From: Salinisphaera sp.
Lineage (GTDB): Bacteria; Pseudomonadota; Gammaproteobacteria; Nevskiales; Salinisphaeraceae
Reading direction: 5' to 3'
NCBI RefSeq assembly: GCF_002729955.1
Contig: NZ_PBYA01000003.1
Location: forward strand, 1-64,000
DNA: 64,000 nt
Shown here: piece after piece, positions 10,861-20,529 of the stretch
Numbering within the stretch: position 1 is the stretch's first letter
How the letters are laid out: every line of letters starts with the position of its first letter
Program-made: the position numbers and the translations under genes
The notes under the pieces: model-generated
The model's input: only the letters and a program-made list of their open reading frames with translations
The model's database searches: none
What the model was told of the DNA's origin: nothing

Positions 10861-11624
10861 TGGACGACGGCGATGGGGTGGTTGTCGGCCGGGTGTTCCA
10901 TCACGCGCATGCGCACACCGTAAATTTCTTCGAGCGTTTGATCGCACATGAGTTCGCGCGGTGCACCCTGGGCCAGCAGCCGGCCGCCGCGCAGGGCCAC
11001 CAGCTGGTCGCAATAGCGCGAGACCATGTTCACGTCGTGCAGCACGATGATCACGCCGATGCCGAGGGTGCTTGCCAGTTCGCGAATGAGCGCGAGGGTA
11101 TCCACCTGATGGGCGATATCCAGCGCCGAGAGCGGTTCGTCGAGCAGCAAAAAGCGGCTGCCCTGGGCCAGCAGCATGGCCAGCCATACGCGCTGGCGCT
11201 CGCCGCCGGAGAGCGTATCCACCATGCGGTCGGTCATGGCCTCGATACCGGTCAGCGCCATGGCCTTGGCCACGGCGCGCTTGTCTTCACGGGTCATGCG
11301 CCCGAGCAGGCCCTGCCAGGGGTAGCGCCCGAACGACACCAGCTCGCGTACGGTCAGGCTGGTCGCGGCCGGCAGCTGCTGCGGCAGATAGGCCACTTCC
11401 CGAGCGAATTCACGATCGCCCCACTCGCCCACCGCGCGCCCGTTCAGCGACACCTGGCCGCGGCTGGCGTTCTGCTGGCGGGCCAGCAGCTTGAGCAGCG
11501 TGGACTTGCCGGAACCGTTGTGCCCGATCAAGCCATAGACCAGACCCTGCGTAAAACGCAGATCGGTGGCTTCGAGCAGACAGCGTCCATTGACCTCGAA
11601 GCGTGCGGCGTTGAGTTCGAACAT
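10857..11624 (-). CDS. fhuC: Iron-hydroxamate ABC transporter ATP-binding protein
   Basis: GHNGSGKSTLLKLLAR, LSGGERQRVWLAMLLAQ, LLLDEPLSALD. Confidence 0.85.
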   Translation of the reverse strand: MFELNAARFEVNGRCLLEATDLRFTQGLVYGLIGHNGSGKSTLLKLLARQQNASRGQVSLNGRAVGEWGDREFAREVAYLPQQLPAATSLTVRELVSFGRYPWQGLLGRMTREDKRAVAKAMALTGIEAMTDRMVDTLSGGERQRVWLAMLLAQGSRFLLLDEPLSALDIAHQVDTLALIRELASTLGIGVIIVLHDVNMVSRYCDQLVALRGGRLLAQGAPRELMCDQTLEEIYGVRMRVMEHPADNHPIAVVQ

Positions 11625-11683
11625 GACCTTCTCCGCAGCGTGGCGATACGCCCGCGCCGCGCGGTGATTCGGCAGGGCTCCGA

Positions 11684-11713
11684 GAATAAGCTAAATACGA
11701 ATGCTTATCAAAA
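11684..11713. promoter_or_regulatory. Putative Fur box upstream of fhuCDB
   Basis: AATAAGCTAAATACGAATGCTTATCAAA (reverse TTTGATAAGCATTCGTATTTAGCTTATT). Confidence 0.4.
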
Positions 11714-11823
11714 AGATGAACCGCCACGGGCCGGCCCTCGCCCGACACCAGCCAAGCCAGCCGGGCCTTTGCGGCCAAGCCGGACGCAGGCGCCGCTTGG
11801 GCGTAAGGTCCGGGCGCGGCGGT

Positions 11824-12579
11824 TTAGCGGCCGCCCTGAAAGACCGCCTCGATTTCGGCCCGGCATTTAAGCAATGCCGCGGCCAGCTCGTCGTAATGCG
11901 GCTCGAAGCGTAGCGCCGGCACCGCCAGCGAGACGGCGTAGTTACCGCTCAGCCCGGTGCGAATGTACACGCCCAGGCCACAGACCCCGTCGGCGTGTTC
12001 TTCGCGATCCACGGCGATGCCGGTGCGCCGGACGGTGCTCAATTCCGCCTGTAACGTGCTCAGCCGCGTGTGCGAGGCCGCCGTGCAGGGTTGCAGGGTC
12101 TCGCCGAGCACGCTGGCCAGCCGGGCGTCGTCCTGGGCCGCCAACAGGGCCTTGCCGTGGGCGGTGCAGTGAATGGGGAACGCGGTGCCGACCTGCGACA
12201 CCACCCGCAGTTCACGATCGGAGACGTACTGATCCACCGAAATGGCATGCGTGCCGCGATCCAGGCACAGGTCGACGGTCTCGCGGGTGCGCCGGCCCAG
12301 GGCTTCGATATGCGGGCGTGCCACGGCGACCATATCGGTATGCGCGGCCGTGGCCAGCCGGGCAATCGCCGGGCCGAGCCGCAGCCCGCGTTCGCCCTCG
12401 ACCAGCAGCTGCTGGTCGAGCAATGCGCTGGCCAGGCGGTGCACGGTGGTTCGCGGCAAGCCGGTGGTACGCGCCAGTTCGGAAACGGTACGCCCCTCCG
12501 AGGCCGCTTCCAGAGCGGCCAGGATCTGGGCAGCGCGGGCGATGACCTGGCCGTTCGAGGACTGCTGTACTTCTGTCAT
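11824..12579 (-). CDS. IclR family transcriptional regulator
   Basis: N-terminal wHTH (TVSELARTTGLPRTTVHRLASAL) plus IclR ligand-binding domain. Confidence 0.85.
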   Translation of the reverse strand: MTEVQQSSNGQVIARAAQILAALEAASEGRTVSELARTTGLPRTTVHRLASALLDQQLLVEGERGLRLGPAIARLATAAHTDMVAVARPHIEALGRRTRETVDLCLDRGTHAISVDQYVSDRELRVVSQVGTAFPIHCTAHGKALLAAQDDARLASVLGETLQPCTAASHTRLSTLQAELSTVRRTGIAVDREEHADGVCGLGVYIRTGLSGNYAVSLAVPALRFEPHYDELAAALLKCRAEIEAVFQGGR

Positions 12580-12653
12580 GGGCACACGATACGCGCGGTA
12601 GACGGATGCGCGGATTCTGCCGCTTGACGCGCCGCCTGTCAGGCTTACCATAT

Positions 12654-12684
12654 CCGCCTATCGGTCATGCCATCCGATAGGCGG
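12654..12684. promoter_or_regulatory. 11-bp perfect inverted repeat in IclR/MFS intergenic region
   Basis: CCGCCTATCGG-N9-CCGATAGGCGG, 4 bp before the MFS ATG. Confidence 0.65.
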
Positions 12685-12688
12685 TCAT

Positions 12689-13840
12689 ATGAGCACGCAA
12701 AACCCCGGTCTAGCCGCGGCCTTCAGCCTGCTTGCCGTCGCCTGCCTCACGATCATGGTGGGCTGCGTGGTGGTACCCGGCCTGCCGAGCATTGCGCAAA
12801 ATCTGGGCGTGGCCTCGGCGGCGAGCTGGCTGGTCACCCTGCCGGCCCTGGGCGTGGTGCTGTTCGGGCCCGTGGCGGGGCATCTGATCGATCGTTTGGG
12901 CGCCTATCGCATGCTCTGTGCCGGACTGTTTGCCTATGGCCTGCTGGGCGTGGCCGCTGTGGCCCTACACGGGATGTGGCTGGTGTTCGCCAACCGGCTG
13001 TTGCTGGGCGCGGCCACGGCGGTGGTCATGACCTCGGGCACCGCGCTGATATCGGCGTTCTACAGCGGCCAGGATCGGCTCACCATGATCGCCCGCCAGG
13101 GCATGACCATCGAGCTGGGCGGTGTGATCTTCATCGCCCTCGGCGGCCAGCTGGCGAGCCTGGGCTGGCGCTGGCCGTTTGTGCTCTACCTGTTCGCCTG
13201 GCTGATGCTGGGAATGGTTCTCTGCTGCGTGCCGCGACCACCGGCGACCCGCGAAAACCCGCAGCCCACCGCGCAGGCTCGCCGACTGTCGGCCACGCTC
13301 AAAACCGTCTACGTACTCGCGCTGGCGGCGATGACGATATTCTTCTTCGCCGTGGTCAAGCTGCCCATCCATCTGCACGCCCTGGGTTATAGCGAACCGC
13401 AAACCGGGTATTTCCTGTCGTTCATTTCGTTGGTCGCGGTGGGCGCCGCCTTTGTCATGCCGCGCGTGGTGAGCAGGCTCGGCAACTTCTCGACGCTGGC
13501 CGTGGCCTTTCTGTTCTTCGCCGTCGCGCACGGGCTATTCGCCTGGGTGGGCAGCACCGCCTGGCTGCTGCTGTGCTGTATCGCCATGGGCACGGGCTTC
13601 GGTTTGTCGGTGCCGCTGGTCAATCACATGACCGTGGAAAACAGCGCAGCCGAAGTGCGCGGCCGCAATCTGTCCTATCTCTCGGTCGCGATATTCATGG
13701 GGCAATTCCTGGCATCGTTCTCGGATTTCCTCCCCGGCCCGCCGACGCTTGCGCTGTGTATCGCGGGCGCGGCGAGCGTGGTGGTGGCGGGGTCGATCGG
13801 CGTGGCCCGCGGTCTGTTTGCCCCAGGTGCCACGCGCTGA
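12689..13840 (+). CDS. MFS transporter
   Basis: 12-TM-like hydrophobic profile, FGPVAGHLIDRLGAYR motif. Confidence 0.8.
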   Translation: MSTQNPGLAAAFSLLAVACLTIMVGCVVVPGLPSIAQNLGVASAASWLVTLPALGVVLFGPVAGHLIDRLGAYRMLCAGLFAYGLLGVAAVALHGMWLVFANRLLLGAATAVVMTSGTALISAFYSGQDRLTMIARQGMTIELGGVIFIALGGQLASLGWRWPFVLYLFAWLMLGMVLCCVPRPPATRENPQPTAQARRLSATLKTVYVLALAAMTIFFFAVVKLPIHLHALGYSEPQTGYFLSFISLVAVGAAFVMPRVVSRLGNFSTLAVAFLFFAVAHGLFAWVGSTAWLLLCCIAMGTGFGLSVPLVNHMTVENSAAEVRGRNLSYLSVAIFMGQFLASFSDFLPGPPTLALCIAGAASVVVAGSIGVARGLFAPGATR

Positions 13841-14033
13841 AACAAGCCGCATGGCCCACCCGCGGCCGGGGCGGGCATTTCAAACCGGCCGATAGGCTCG
13901 ACCACACATGCCTCGGAGGCGCATCCTTGCCACCGTTCCGCCATTTCCACCTTGGCTTGACCGGTCCGACGCGCCTTCGTTGTAAGGCAGCCGACCAAGC
14001 CGGCCAGGCCATGCAAGGAGGCAAACAGCGCCT

Positions 14034-14465
14034 ATGACGATTATCGACAGCTTGCGTCGCTGGTTCGGCCAGCAAAAAAACAGCACATCGAAGGCCCCCG
14101 CAGGCCTGGCAAACGCTGCGGCGCCCGATACGCCGGTGGACGTGCTCGATCTCAACGCCGCCTTTGAGGCCCACCAGGCGGGTGCGCGCTTCATCGACGT
14201 GCGTGAGCCGGGGGAATGGTCGCAGGGCCATATCGCGGGCGCGGTTCACCATCCCATCGACACGCTGGAAGCCCAGCCGCAGATTTCGGTCACCCGTGAT
14301 ACCCCGGTGGTGACTTATTGCGCCGCCGGCATCCGCGCCGCGCGCGGGGCGGCCGCGCTTGCCGCGAACGGCTATCGCGACGTGAAGGTGCTCGAAGCCG
14401 GCTATGGCGACTGGCGCGCGGCCGGGTACCCGGTCGAACATCCGGACCGCGACACCCCGGCGTGA
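14034..14465 (+). CDS. Rhodanese-like domain protein
   Basis: FIDVREPGEWSQGHIAGAVH and active-site loop TYCAAGIRAARGA. Confidence 0.85.
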   Translation: MTIIDSLRRWFGQQKNSTSKAPAGLANAAAPDTPVDVLDLNAAFEAHQAGARFIDVREPGEWSQGHIAGAVHHPIDTLEAQPQISVTRDTPVVTYCAAGIRAARGAAALAANGYRDVKVLEAGYGDWRAAGYPVEHPDRDTPA

Positions 14466-15586
14466 GCACACAGGCGAAGGTGGTACTCGTGGGCGCCGGC
14501 CATGCCCATCTGCATGTGGCTGCCCATGCCGATGCGCTGGCCGAGGCCGGCGCCAGCGTCACGCTCGTGGACCCCGGCACCTTCTGGTACTCCGGCCGGG
14601 CCACCGGCATGCTCGGCGGCCGGTTTGCCCCCGAAGACGACCAGATCGACCCGCGGGCCGTGGTCGAAAACCACGGCGGCGCGTTTGTAGCCGGGCACGT
14701 CGAGACGGTCGACCGCGAACGCCAGCGCCTACATCTGGCCGATGGCCAAACGCTCGCCTACGACTGGCTGTCGTTCAACGTGGGCAGCGGCGTGAACAGC
14801 TCGGCGATCGACGGCTGTACGGCCGAGGCGAACTGCTGGCCGGTCAAACCCATCGCCAATCTCGCGCCCCTGCGTACCACGCTGAGCCGGGCGTTCGCGG
14901 CCGGCGAGGCACCCGCCGTGGCCGTGGTGGGCGGCGGCAATACCGGCTGTGAAATCGCGGCCAATATCGCGGCCCTGGCCCGTCGCCATGCGCCGACCGA
15001 TGCACGCCCCGCCATCCGTCTGCTGCAGGGCGGCGATACCTTCGCGCCGTCGCTGCCGGCCAGCGCAGGCAAACGCCTTGCCGACAAACTCGCCGCCCTC
15101 GGTATCGACGTGCAATACAACCGCCGTATCACCGAACGCCGCGACGGCGAACTGATCTGCGACGACGGCGAACATATTGCCGCCGCGCATGTGGTGATTG
15201 CGACCGGGCTGGTGGCACCGCAGTGGCTCGCCCACCTCGGCCTTGCCTTTGACGATGGCCTGGTGGTCGACGACACCCTGCGCAGCGTCGACGATCCGCA
15301 GGTATTCGCGGTGGGCGACTGTGCGCATATTCGTGGCCATGCGCTGGCCCGCCTCGGCGTTTTCGGTGTACGTCAGGCGCCGGTGCTGCTGGCCAATCTG
15401 CTGGCCGGTCTGCGCGGGCAGGCGCTCGAAAACTATGAGCCGCAGTCGAAGTGGCTGTCGATTCTCGACCTCGGCGACGGCACCGGTCTGGCCAGCCGCG
15501 GGCAGCGCTGGTGGCTGGGCCGTAGCAGCGTGTGGCTCAAGCACTGGCTCGACCGCCGCTTCATCGAAAGCTACCGGCCGCGTTGA
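14462..15586 (+). CDS. NAD(P)/FAD-dependent oxidoreductase (NDH-2/SQR-like)
   Basis: GTG start overlapping the rhodanese stop; VVLVGAGHAHLHVA; second site VAVVGGGNTGCEIA; VFAVGDCAHI. Confidence 0.75.
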   Translation: MSTQAKVVLVGAGHAHLHVAAHADALAEAGASVTLVDPGTFWYSGRATGMLGGRFAPEDDQIDPRAVVENHGGAFVAGHVETVDRERQRLHLADGQTLAYDWLSFNVGSGVNSSAIDGCTAEANCWPVKPIANLAPLRTTLSRAFAAGEAPAVAVVGGGNTGCEIAANIAALARRHAPTDARPAIRLLQGGDTFAPSLPASAGKRLADKLAALGIDVQYNRRITERRDGELICDDGEHIAAAHVVIATGLVAPQWLAHLGLAFDDGLVVDDTLRSVDDPQVFAVGDCAHIRGHALARLGVFGVRQAPVLLANLLAGLRGQALENYEPQSKWLSILDLGDGTGLASRGQRWWLGRSSVWLKHWLDRRFIESYRPR

Positions 15587-15860
15587 GCCGCCACGGGGCG
15601 CAGCAACCGCCCATGCTGCGCTGCGTCAGGCCGGGTGGCACACCGCCGGCGAAGCACGCCGGGCCCGCGCCCTATCGGCATTGCAGGCGCCACGGCGCAG
15701 CATACGCTCGCGTACGTGCATTGACGCGCACCGTACGGACGCCGATATTGAGCGTTTTGCGCCTCGGCGCCTGTGTTATGCATAGACTCGTGATTGCCGC
15801 TGTCATCGGGAGAGATACCTTGCCCTGTCGAGCCCTCCGCCACCGTCGAGGCCGCTACTG

Positions 15861-16892
15861 ATGGCCGCCGTGATTGATGCCATCGAGTACATGCTGCCGG
15901 CGCGCACGGAGTCGATCGAGGAAATCGCGGCGCGCTTTCCTAACTGGCCGCTGGAAAAGATCGCCGAAAAAACCGGCATCCGCGCGCGGCATGTGGCCTC
16001 CGACGAGGAATGCGCCTCGGATTTCGGCGTGATCGCCGCCGAGGCGCTGATCGAGCGTACCGGCACCGACGTGGCCGATATCGACTACCTGATCTTCTGT
16101 ACCCAGACGCCGGACTATCTCGCTCCGACCACGGCCTGTCTCGTGCAGCAGCGGCTTGGCCTGAGCACACACATTGGCGCGCTGGATATCAACCTCGGCT
16201 GTTCCGGCTATATCTATGCGCTGGGCGTGGCCAAGGCCCTGATCGAAACCGGCCAGGCCCAAAAACTGTTGCTCATCACCGCGGATACCTACAGCAAGTT
16301 CGTCAACCCCGGCGACAAGAGCGTGCGCGCCCTGTTTGGCGATGCCGCCGCGGCCACGCTGATGAGCGCCGGCGAAGGCGCCGAAGCGATCGGCCCGTTC
16401 GTCTACGGCACCGACGGCTCGGGCGCACAGGATCTGATCGTACCCAACAGCGGCCTGCGCAACCGTGCGATCGACCGCCCCGTGGAGGAATACACCGACC
16501 GCCACGGCAATACCCGCAGCGACCACAACATCTACATGAACGGGCGCGCGGTGATCGAATTCACCCTGCGCGAAGTGCCGAAGGCCATTGATGCCCTGTG
16601 CGCCAAGGCCCATGTGAGCCTGGACGAAATCGATGCCGTGGTGCCCCACCAGGCCAGCGCCACCGTGCTCGAAGGCATTCGCAAGAAGCTGGACCTGCCG
16701 GCCGAGCGCTTTGTGGTGTGCATGGAAGACATCGGCAACACCGTGTCCTGCAGTATTCCCATCGCCATCAAGCGCGCGGCCGCAATGGGCCAGATCAAAC
16801 CCGGCGCCCTGCTGTTGCTGGTCGGCTTTGGGGTCGGGCTGTCCTGGGGCGCAACGCTCGTACGGCTGCCCGACGACTTCGCCGCTGCCTGA
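15861..16892 (+). CDS. 3-oxoacyl-ACP synthase III family protein (KAS III)
   Basis: DINLGCSGYIYAL active-site Cys; VPHQAS; EDIGNTVSCSIP. Confidence 0.8.
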   Translation: MAAVIDAIEYMLPARTESIEEIAARFPNWPLEKIAEKTGIRARHVASDEECASDFGVIAAEALIERTGTDVADIDYLIFCTQTPDYLAPTTACLVQQRLGLSTHIGALDINLGCSGYIYALGVAKALIETGQAQKLLLITADTYSKFVNPGDKSVRALFGDAAAATLMSAGEGAEAIGPFVYGTDGSGAQDLIVPNSGLRNRAIDRPVEEYTDRHGNTRSDHNIYMNGRAVIEFTLREVPKAIDALCAKAHVSLDEIDAVVPHQASATVLEGIRKKLDLPAERFVVCMEDIGNTVSCSIPIAIKRAAAMGQIKPGALLLLVGFGVGLSWGATLVRLPDDFAAA

Positions 16893-16920
16893 TTCACTCA
16901 CGGCCGGGCCGCGTGCGGCT

Positions 16921-17271
16921 CTAGGACAAAAGCCAGCGCGTGGCCGGCCCGGCGAGCCCGAAGGCGACGATTCCCGCCACCACGGCCAGGCCCACGCTCT
17001 GGCGCCAGCGTAGAACCACGGCCGTCGCCACCGCGCCCGCCGCGTAGCTCAACAGCGTCTGCCACGACGGGCTTTCGATGGATGGCCCAGCCAGGCTCGC
17101 CACGGCCAGGCCGACCAGCAACGCGGGGCCGGCGATGCGAATCGCCGGATGGTCGCCCGAAAGCAGCCTGAGCAACCGGCTGTCGGGGGCCAGCAGAAAC
17201 GGCAGAACGCGGCTGAACGCCGTCACCCCCGCCATGGCCGCGATAGCGATGAACAGCGACCGGTCGGTCAT
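16921..17271 (-). CDS. azlD: AzlD family branched-chain amino acid transport protein
   Basis: Small hydrophobic protein directly downstream of azlC. Confidence 0.7.
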   Translation of the reverse strand: MTDRSLFIAIAAMAGVTAFSRVLPFLLAPDSRLLRLLSGDHPAIRIAGPALLVGLAVASLAGPSIESPSWQTLLSYAAGAVATAVVLRWRQSVGLAVVAGIVAFGLAGPATRWLLS

Positions 17272-17963
17272 GCCGTCTCCGACCGATGGCGCCAGCCCGC
17301 CGCCGTGACCGCCACCACCACGCCGGCTGCCAGCGCGAGGGCGATATTGCCGAGCCAGACGGCCACAAGCGCCGCGCCCGCGCCGGCCAGCAGCGGCACG
17401 GCCGTTTCGCGGTTCAGGTTTTCCAGCGAAAGCGCCAGAAACAGCGCCGGCAGGGCAAAATCCAGGGCATGGGTCAGCGCCGGCGCGGCATGGCTGAGCA
17501 CCGTGCCCAGCACAGCACCCAGGGCCGTGCCGGCAACCCAGCAGAGATACGCCGCCGCGGCCAGGCCGACAAGCCAGGCGGTCAATTGCCGCCCCGGCGT
17601 GGCATCACGCCGCGTGAGCGCGGTGGCGAACACTTCGTCGGTCAGGCCCAGGGCCAGAGGCAAGCGCGCCGAAAGTCGCGTCGGGAAGATACGGCGCAGG
17701 AAGGCTCCGTAGACGATATGCCGCGAATCGATCAACGCACACAGGGCCACCACATACGGCCACGGCGTGGCGTCCTGTAACGCGGCCAGCAGAATGAACT
17801 GGCTGCCGCCGGCAAAGATCGCGGCCGAGAACAGCAGCGGCACATAGACGGGATAGCCAAAGCTCGTCGCCGCGGCGCCGAACGTGATCGCCACCGGCAC
17901 ATAGCCCAGACAGATCGGCCCCGCCGACTGCAGCCCGCGCACAAGACCGCGTCGCCGGCTCAT
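17268..17963 (-). CDS. azlC: AzlC family ABC/branched-chain amino acid exporter subunit
   Basis: GPICLGYVPVAITFGAAA..., SAAIFAGGSQFILLA; ATGA overlap with upstream regulator. Confidence 0.8.
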   Translation of the reverse strand: MSRRRGLVRGLQSAGPICLGYVPVAITFGAAATSFGYPVYVPLLFSAAIFAGGSQFILLAALQDATPWPYVVALCALIDSRHIVYGAFLRRIFPTRLSARLPLALGLTDEVFATALTRRDATPGRQLTAWLVGLAAAAYLCWVAGTALGAVLGTVLSHAAPALTHALDFALPALFLALSLENLNRETAVPLLAGAGAALVAVWLGNIALALAAGVVVAVTAAGWRHRSETA

Positions 17964-18502
17964 GTCGGCTGCGCTTCGGGGTAGACCACCGAAACCAGCG
18001 CGGCCGCACCGGCCCTGCCCGCTTCGTAGCGATGCGTCTGATCGGCGGCGAACGTCCAGGCCTCGCCGGCCTGCAACACGGCACGCTCGGCCGGCGTTGT
18101 CACCGTCAGCGTGCCTCGAAGCACCAGCACGTGCTCGCTTACGCCAGCGGCATGCCCGTCGGCCTGCCGACAGGCGCCGGCGTCGAAGTGCATGCGAAAC
18201 GTTTCGATCCTGCGCTCGGCGTCTTCGCGATCGACGAGCACGACCGACACACCGGCCGCCGCCGATGACTGCGGCGCGGCAGACCCCACGAGCTCGCCAT
18301 AGCCGACCTGAAGCCCCTGGGCGAGCTGCCATATCGTCTCGATCGTGGGGTTGCCCTCACCGCGCTCCAGATTCGACAGCGTGGACTTGCCGATTCCGGT
18401 CAGCGCCGCGAGGCCGACCAACGTCAGGCCGCGCTCGGTTCGAAACGCCTTGATGCGTTGGGCGAACTGCCGGTGCAGCTCCTGCGGGGTGGCGTTATCC
18501 AT
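17960..18502 (-). CDS. XRE family regulator with cupin domain
   Basis: LVGLAALTGIGKSTLSNLERGEGNPTIETIWQLAQGL HTH plus C-terminal cupin. Confidence 0.85.
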   Translation of the reverse strand: MDNATPQELHRQFAQRIKAFRTERGLTLVGLAALTGIGKSTLSNLERGEGNPTIETIWQLAQGLQVGYGELVGSAAPQSSAAAGVSVVLVDREDAERRIETFRMHFDAGACRQADGHAAGVSEHVLVLRGTLTVTTPAERAVLQAGEAWTFAADQTHRYEAGRAGAAALVSVVYPEAQPT

Positions 18503-18523
18503 AGAAAACTAATCATCGGCTCT

Positions 18524-18545
18524 AATTCCGTTATATTGGAATTAA
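18524..18545. promoter_or_regulatory. Palindrome TAATTCC-N8-GGAATTA upstream of XRE regulator
   Basis: Perfect 7-bp arms read directly. Confidence 0.5.
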
Positions 18546-18579
18546 AGGCCAACCCGCAAAAAGCGCCTGCCGGCACGGC

Positions 18580-19452
18580 TCAGCCTGCAGCGCGGTACTC
18601 GGGGCGCACGGGCGCCACCTCCGCCCAGCGGGCGGCCAGGCGTTCGGCGCTATCGGCGGCCACCCCGCGGATATCGCGCGGGTAGTCCACGTCCACGGCT
18701 TCCTGAGCGCGCACGGCATGGAACTGGCCGTTGGTTGCACGCAGAATCCAGCCGCTGTCTTCGCAGGCCGCGCTGACCAGAAATACCGCGCCGGGGGCGA
18801 CGCTCTCCGGGGTGAGTTCGGTGGGCTGTTCGGTCACGCCCCACATACGGGTCTTGGCCACCGGCGATATCGCATTCACACGAATATCGTGAGGCGCGCC
18901 TTCCAGGGCGAGGGCATGCATCAGCCCAACGGCCGCCATTTTCGTTGCGGCATAGGCTGCAAGGCCGGCCTGGGCATATTGCGGATAGAGGGCGCGGTCG
19001 GAGGTGGTGAGCAGAATACGGCCATGGCCCTGGGCGACCATTGCCGGCCAGGCGGCCTGGGCAAGCCAGGCCGGCGCGTTCAGGTGGATGGCCGTGGCAC
19101 GTTCGAGAAAGGCCGGGGTGAGCGCTTCGATGGCCTCATAGCCCACCCAGCCGGCGTTGTGGATCAGGATATCCAGCCGCCCGTGCTCGGCGACGATACG
19201 TTCGACCAGCTGCCGACAGCCCTCGCGTGTATCGATGTCGTCGCTGGCGGCCTCGGCCGAATGGCCCTCGCGCCGAAGAACCTCGACGGCCTGTTCGGCC
19301 ACCGTCTCGTCGCGGCCGCTGCCGTCGTTACGGGTGCCGCCGTCGTGCACCACCATGTGGGCGCCGCGGGCGGCCAGCGCCCGGGCATAGGCCAGGCCGA
19401 TACCGCGCCCGGCGCCGGTGATCAGGGCGATACGTTGACTGAAATCGAGCAT
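18580..19452 (-). CDS. SDR family oxidoreductase
   Basis: ALITGAGRGIGLAYA TGxxxGxG; YAATKMA. Confidence 0.8.
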   Translation of the reverse strand: MLDFSQRIALITGAGRGIGLAYARALAARGAHMVVHDGGTRNDGSGRDETVAEQAVEVLRREGHSAEAASDDIDTREGCRQLVERIVAEHGRLDILIHNAGWVGYEAIEALTPAFLERATAIHLNAPAWLAQAAWPAMVAQGHGRILLTTSDRALYPQYAQAGLAAYAATKMAAVGLMHALALEGAPHDIRVNAISPVAKTRMWGVTEQPTELTPESVAPGAVFLVSAACEDSGWILRATNGQFHAVRAQEAVDVDYPRDIRGVAADSAERLAARWAEVAPVRPEYRAAG

Positions 19453-19546
19453 GGGATTCTCGTGCGGGAAATGAGCGCGCAAGGCTAGGCGCCGCCCGCC
19501 CCGCCGGCTAATACCTTTCAGCCGCGCTGGCAATACCCGCGGCGTA

Positions 19547-20434
19547 TCAGCGCCTGTCTTGTACGCCGTGCAGGAAGTTGCGCACCACCGGCGAATCGCA
19601 GTCGGCGCGGCGGGCGGCGGCCAGTTCGAACACGGCCGCCGGGTCGGCGTCGAGAATGCGGTAATGGACTTCGTTGCTGCGTACCGAGGCCATGCTGGCC
19701 GGCACGATCGCCACCCCCGCTTCGGCGGCGACCAGCGCGATCACGCCGTGCATCTGACGGGCTTCCTGGACGATATCCGGCTCGAAACCGGCCGCATGGC
19801 ACAGGTCGAAGGCGCGCCGGAAAAAGCCACGGCCTTCATGCCCCGGCCAGAACACAAAGGCCTCGCCGGCCAGATCGGCGACGGCGAGGTCGGATTTGCC
19901 CGCCAGGGGATGCTCCGCCGGCACTGCGATCGCCAGACGGTCGCGATCGAAGGGCTGCAGCATGAGGTGGCTGTCGTCAGCCAGCGGCGGCAGCACCACG
20001 GCCAGGTCGAGGGTCTGCTCGTGCAGGGCTCGAATCTGGCCGGCGGTGGTTTCCTCGACCAGATCGACCTGCACCTGCGGCCAGCCACGCCGGAATGCCC
20101 GTACCGCGGCCGGCAAACGCCCGTACATTGCACTGCCGACATAGCCGATACGCAGCCGCCCGGTCTGGCCGGCCGCGGCGGCGCGGGCCGCAGGCAGGCA
20201 ACGCTCGGCCGCAGCAAGCGTCTGTCGTGCCTGTTCGGCGAATGCCGCACCCGCCGCGGTGAGGCGGTTCTCGCGCTGGCCGCGCAGAATCAGCGCTTCG
20301 CCGACCTCGTCTTCGATACGTTTGATGGCCGCGCTCAACGGCGGCTGCGACATGTTCAGCCGCCGTGCCGCACGATGAAAATGCAGCTCTTCGGCCACCG
20401 CCACGAACTGGCGCAGCTGGCGTAATTCGATCAT
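19547..20434 (-). CDS. LysR family transcriptional regulator
   Basis: N-terminal LRQFVAVAEELHFHRAARRLNMSQPPLSAAIKRIEDEVG. Confidence 0.9.
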   Translation of the reverse strand: MIELRQLRQFVAVAEELHFHRAARRLNMSQPPLSAAIKRIEDEVGEALILRGQRENRLTAAGAAFAEQARQTLAAAERCLPAARAAAAGQTGRLRIGYVGSAMYGRLPAAVRAFRRGWPQVQVDLVEETTAGQIRALHEQTLDLAVVLPPLADDSHLMLQPFDRDRLAIAVPAEHPLAGKSDLAVADLAGEAFVFWPGHEGRGFFRRAFDLCHAAGFEPDIVQEARQMHGVIALVAAEAGVAIVPASMASVRSNEVHYRILDADPAAVFELAAARRADCDSPVVRNFLHGVQDRR

Positions 20435-20529
20435 CCCAACCCCGCGAACCGGCCTTGAACGCAGCAGCCTACACGCGCCGGCCTGCGCTCCGCCGGGCGA
20501 TGCATTCGGTACGGCTCGGCCGTTGTGAG

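Noticed and set aside
14034-14465. Rhodanese gene as the PQQ-associated CXXCW protein
   Set aside because: No CxxCW motif and it is about 9 kb from the PQQ island; ordinary rhodanese domain.
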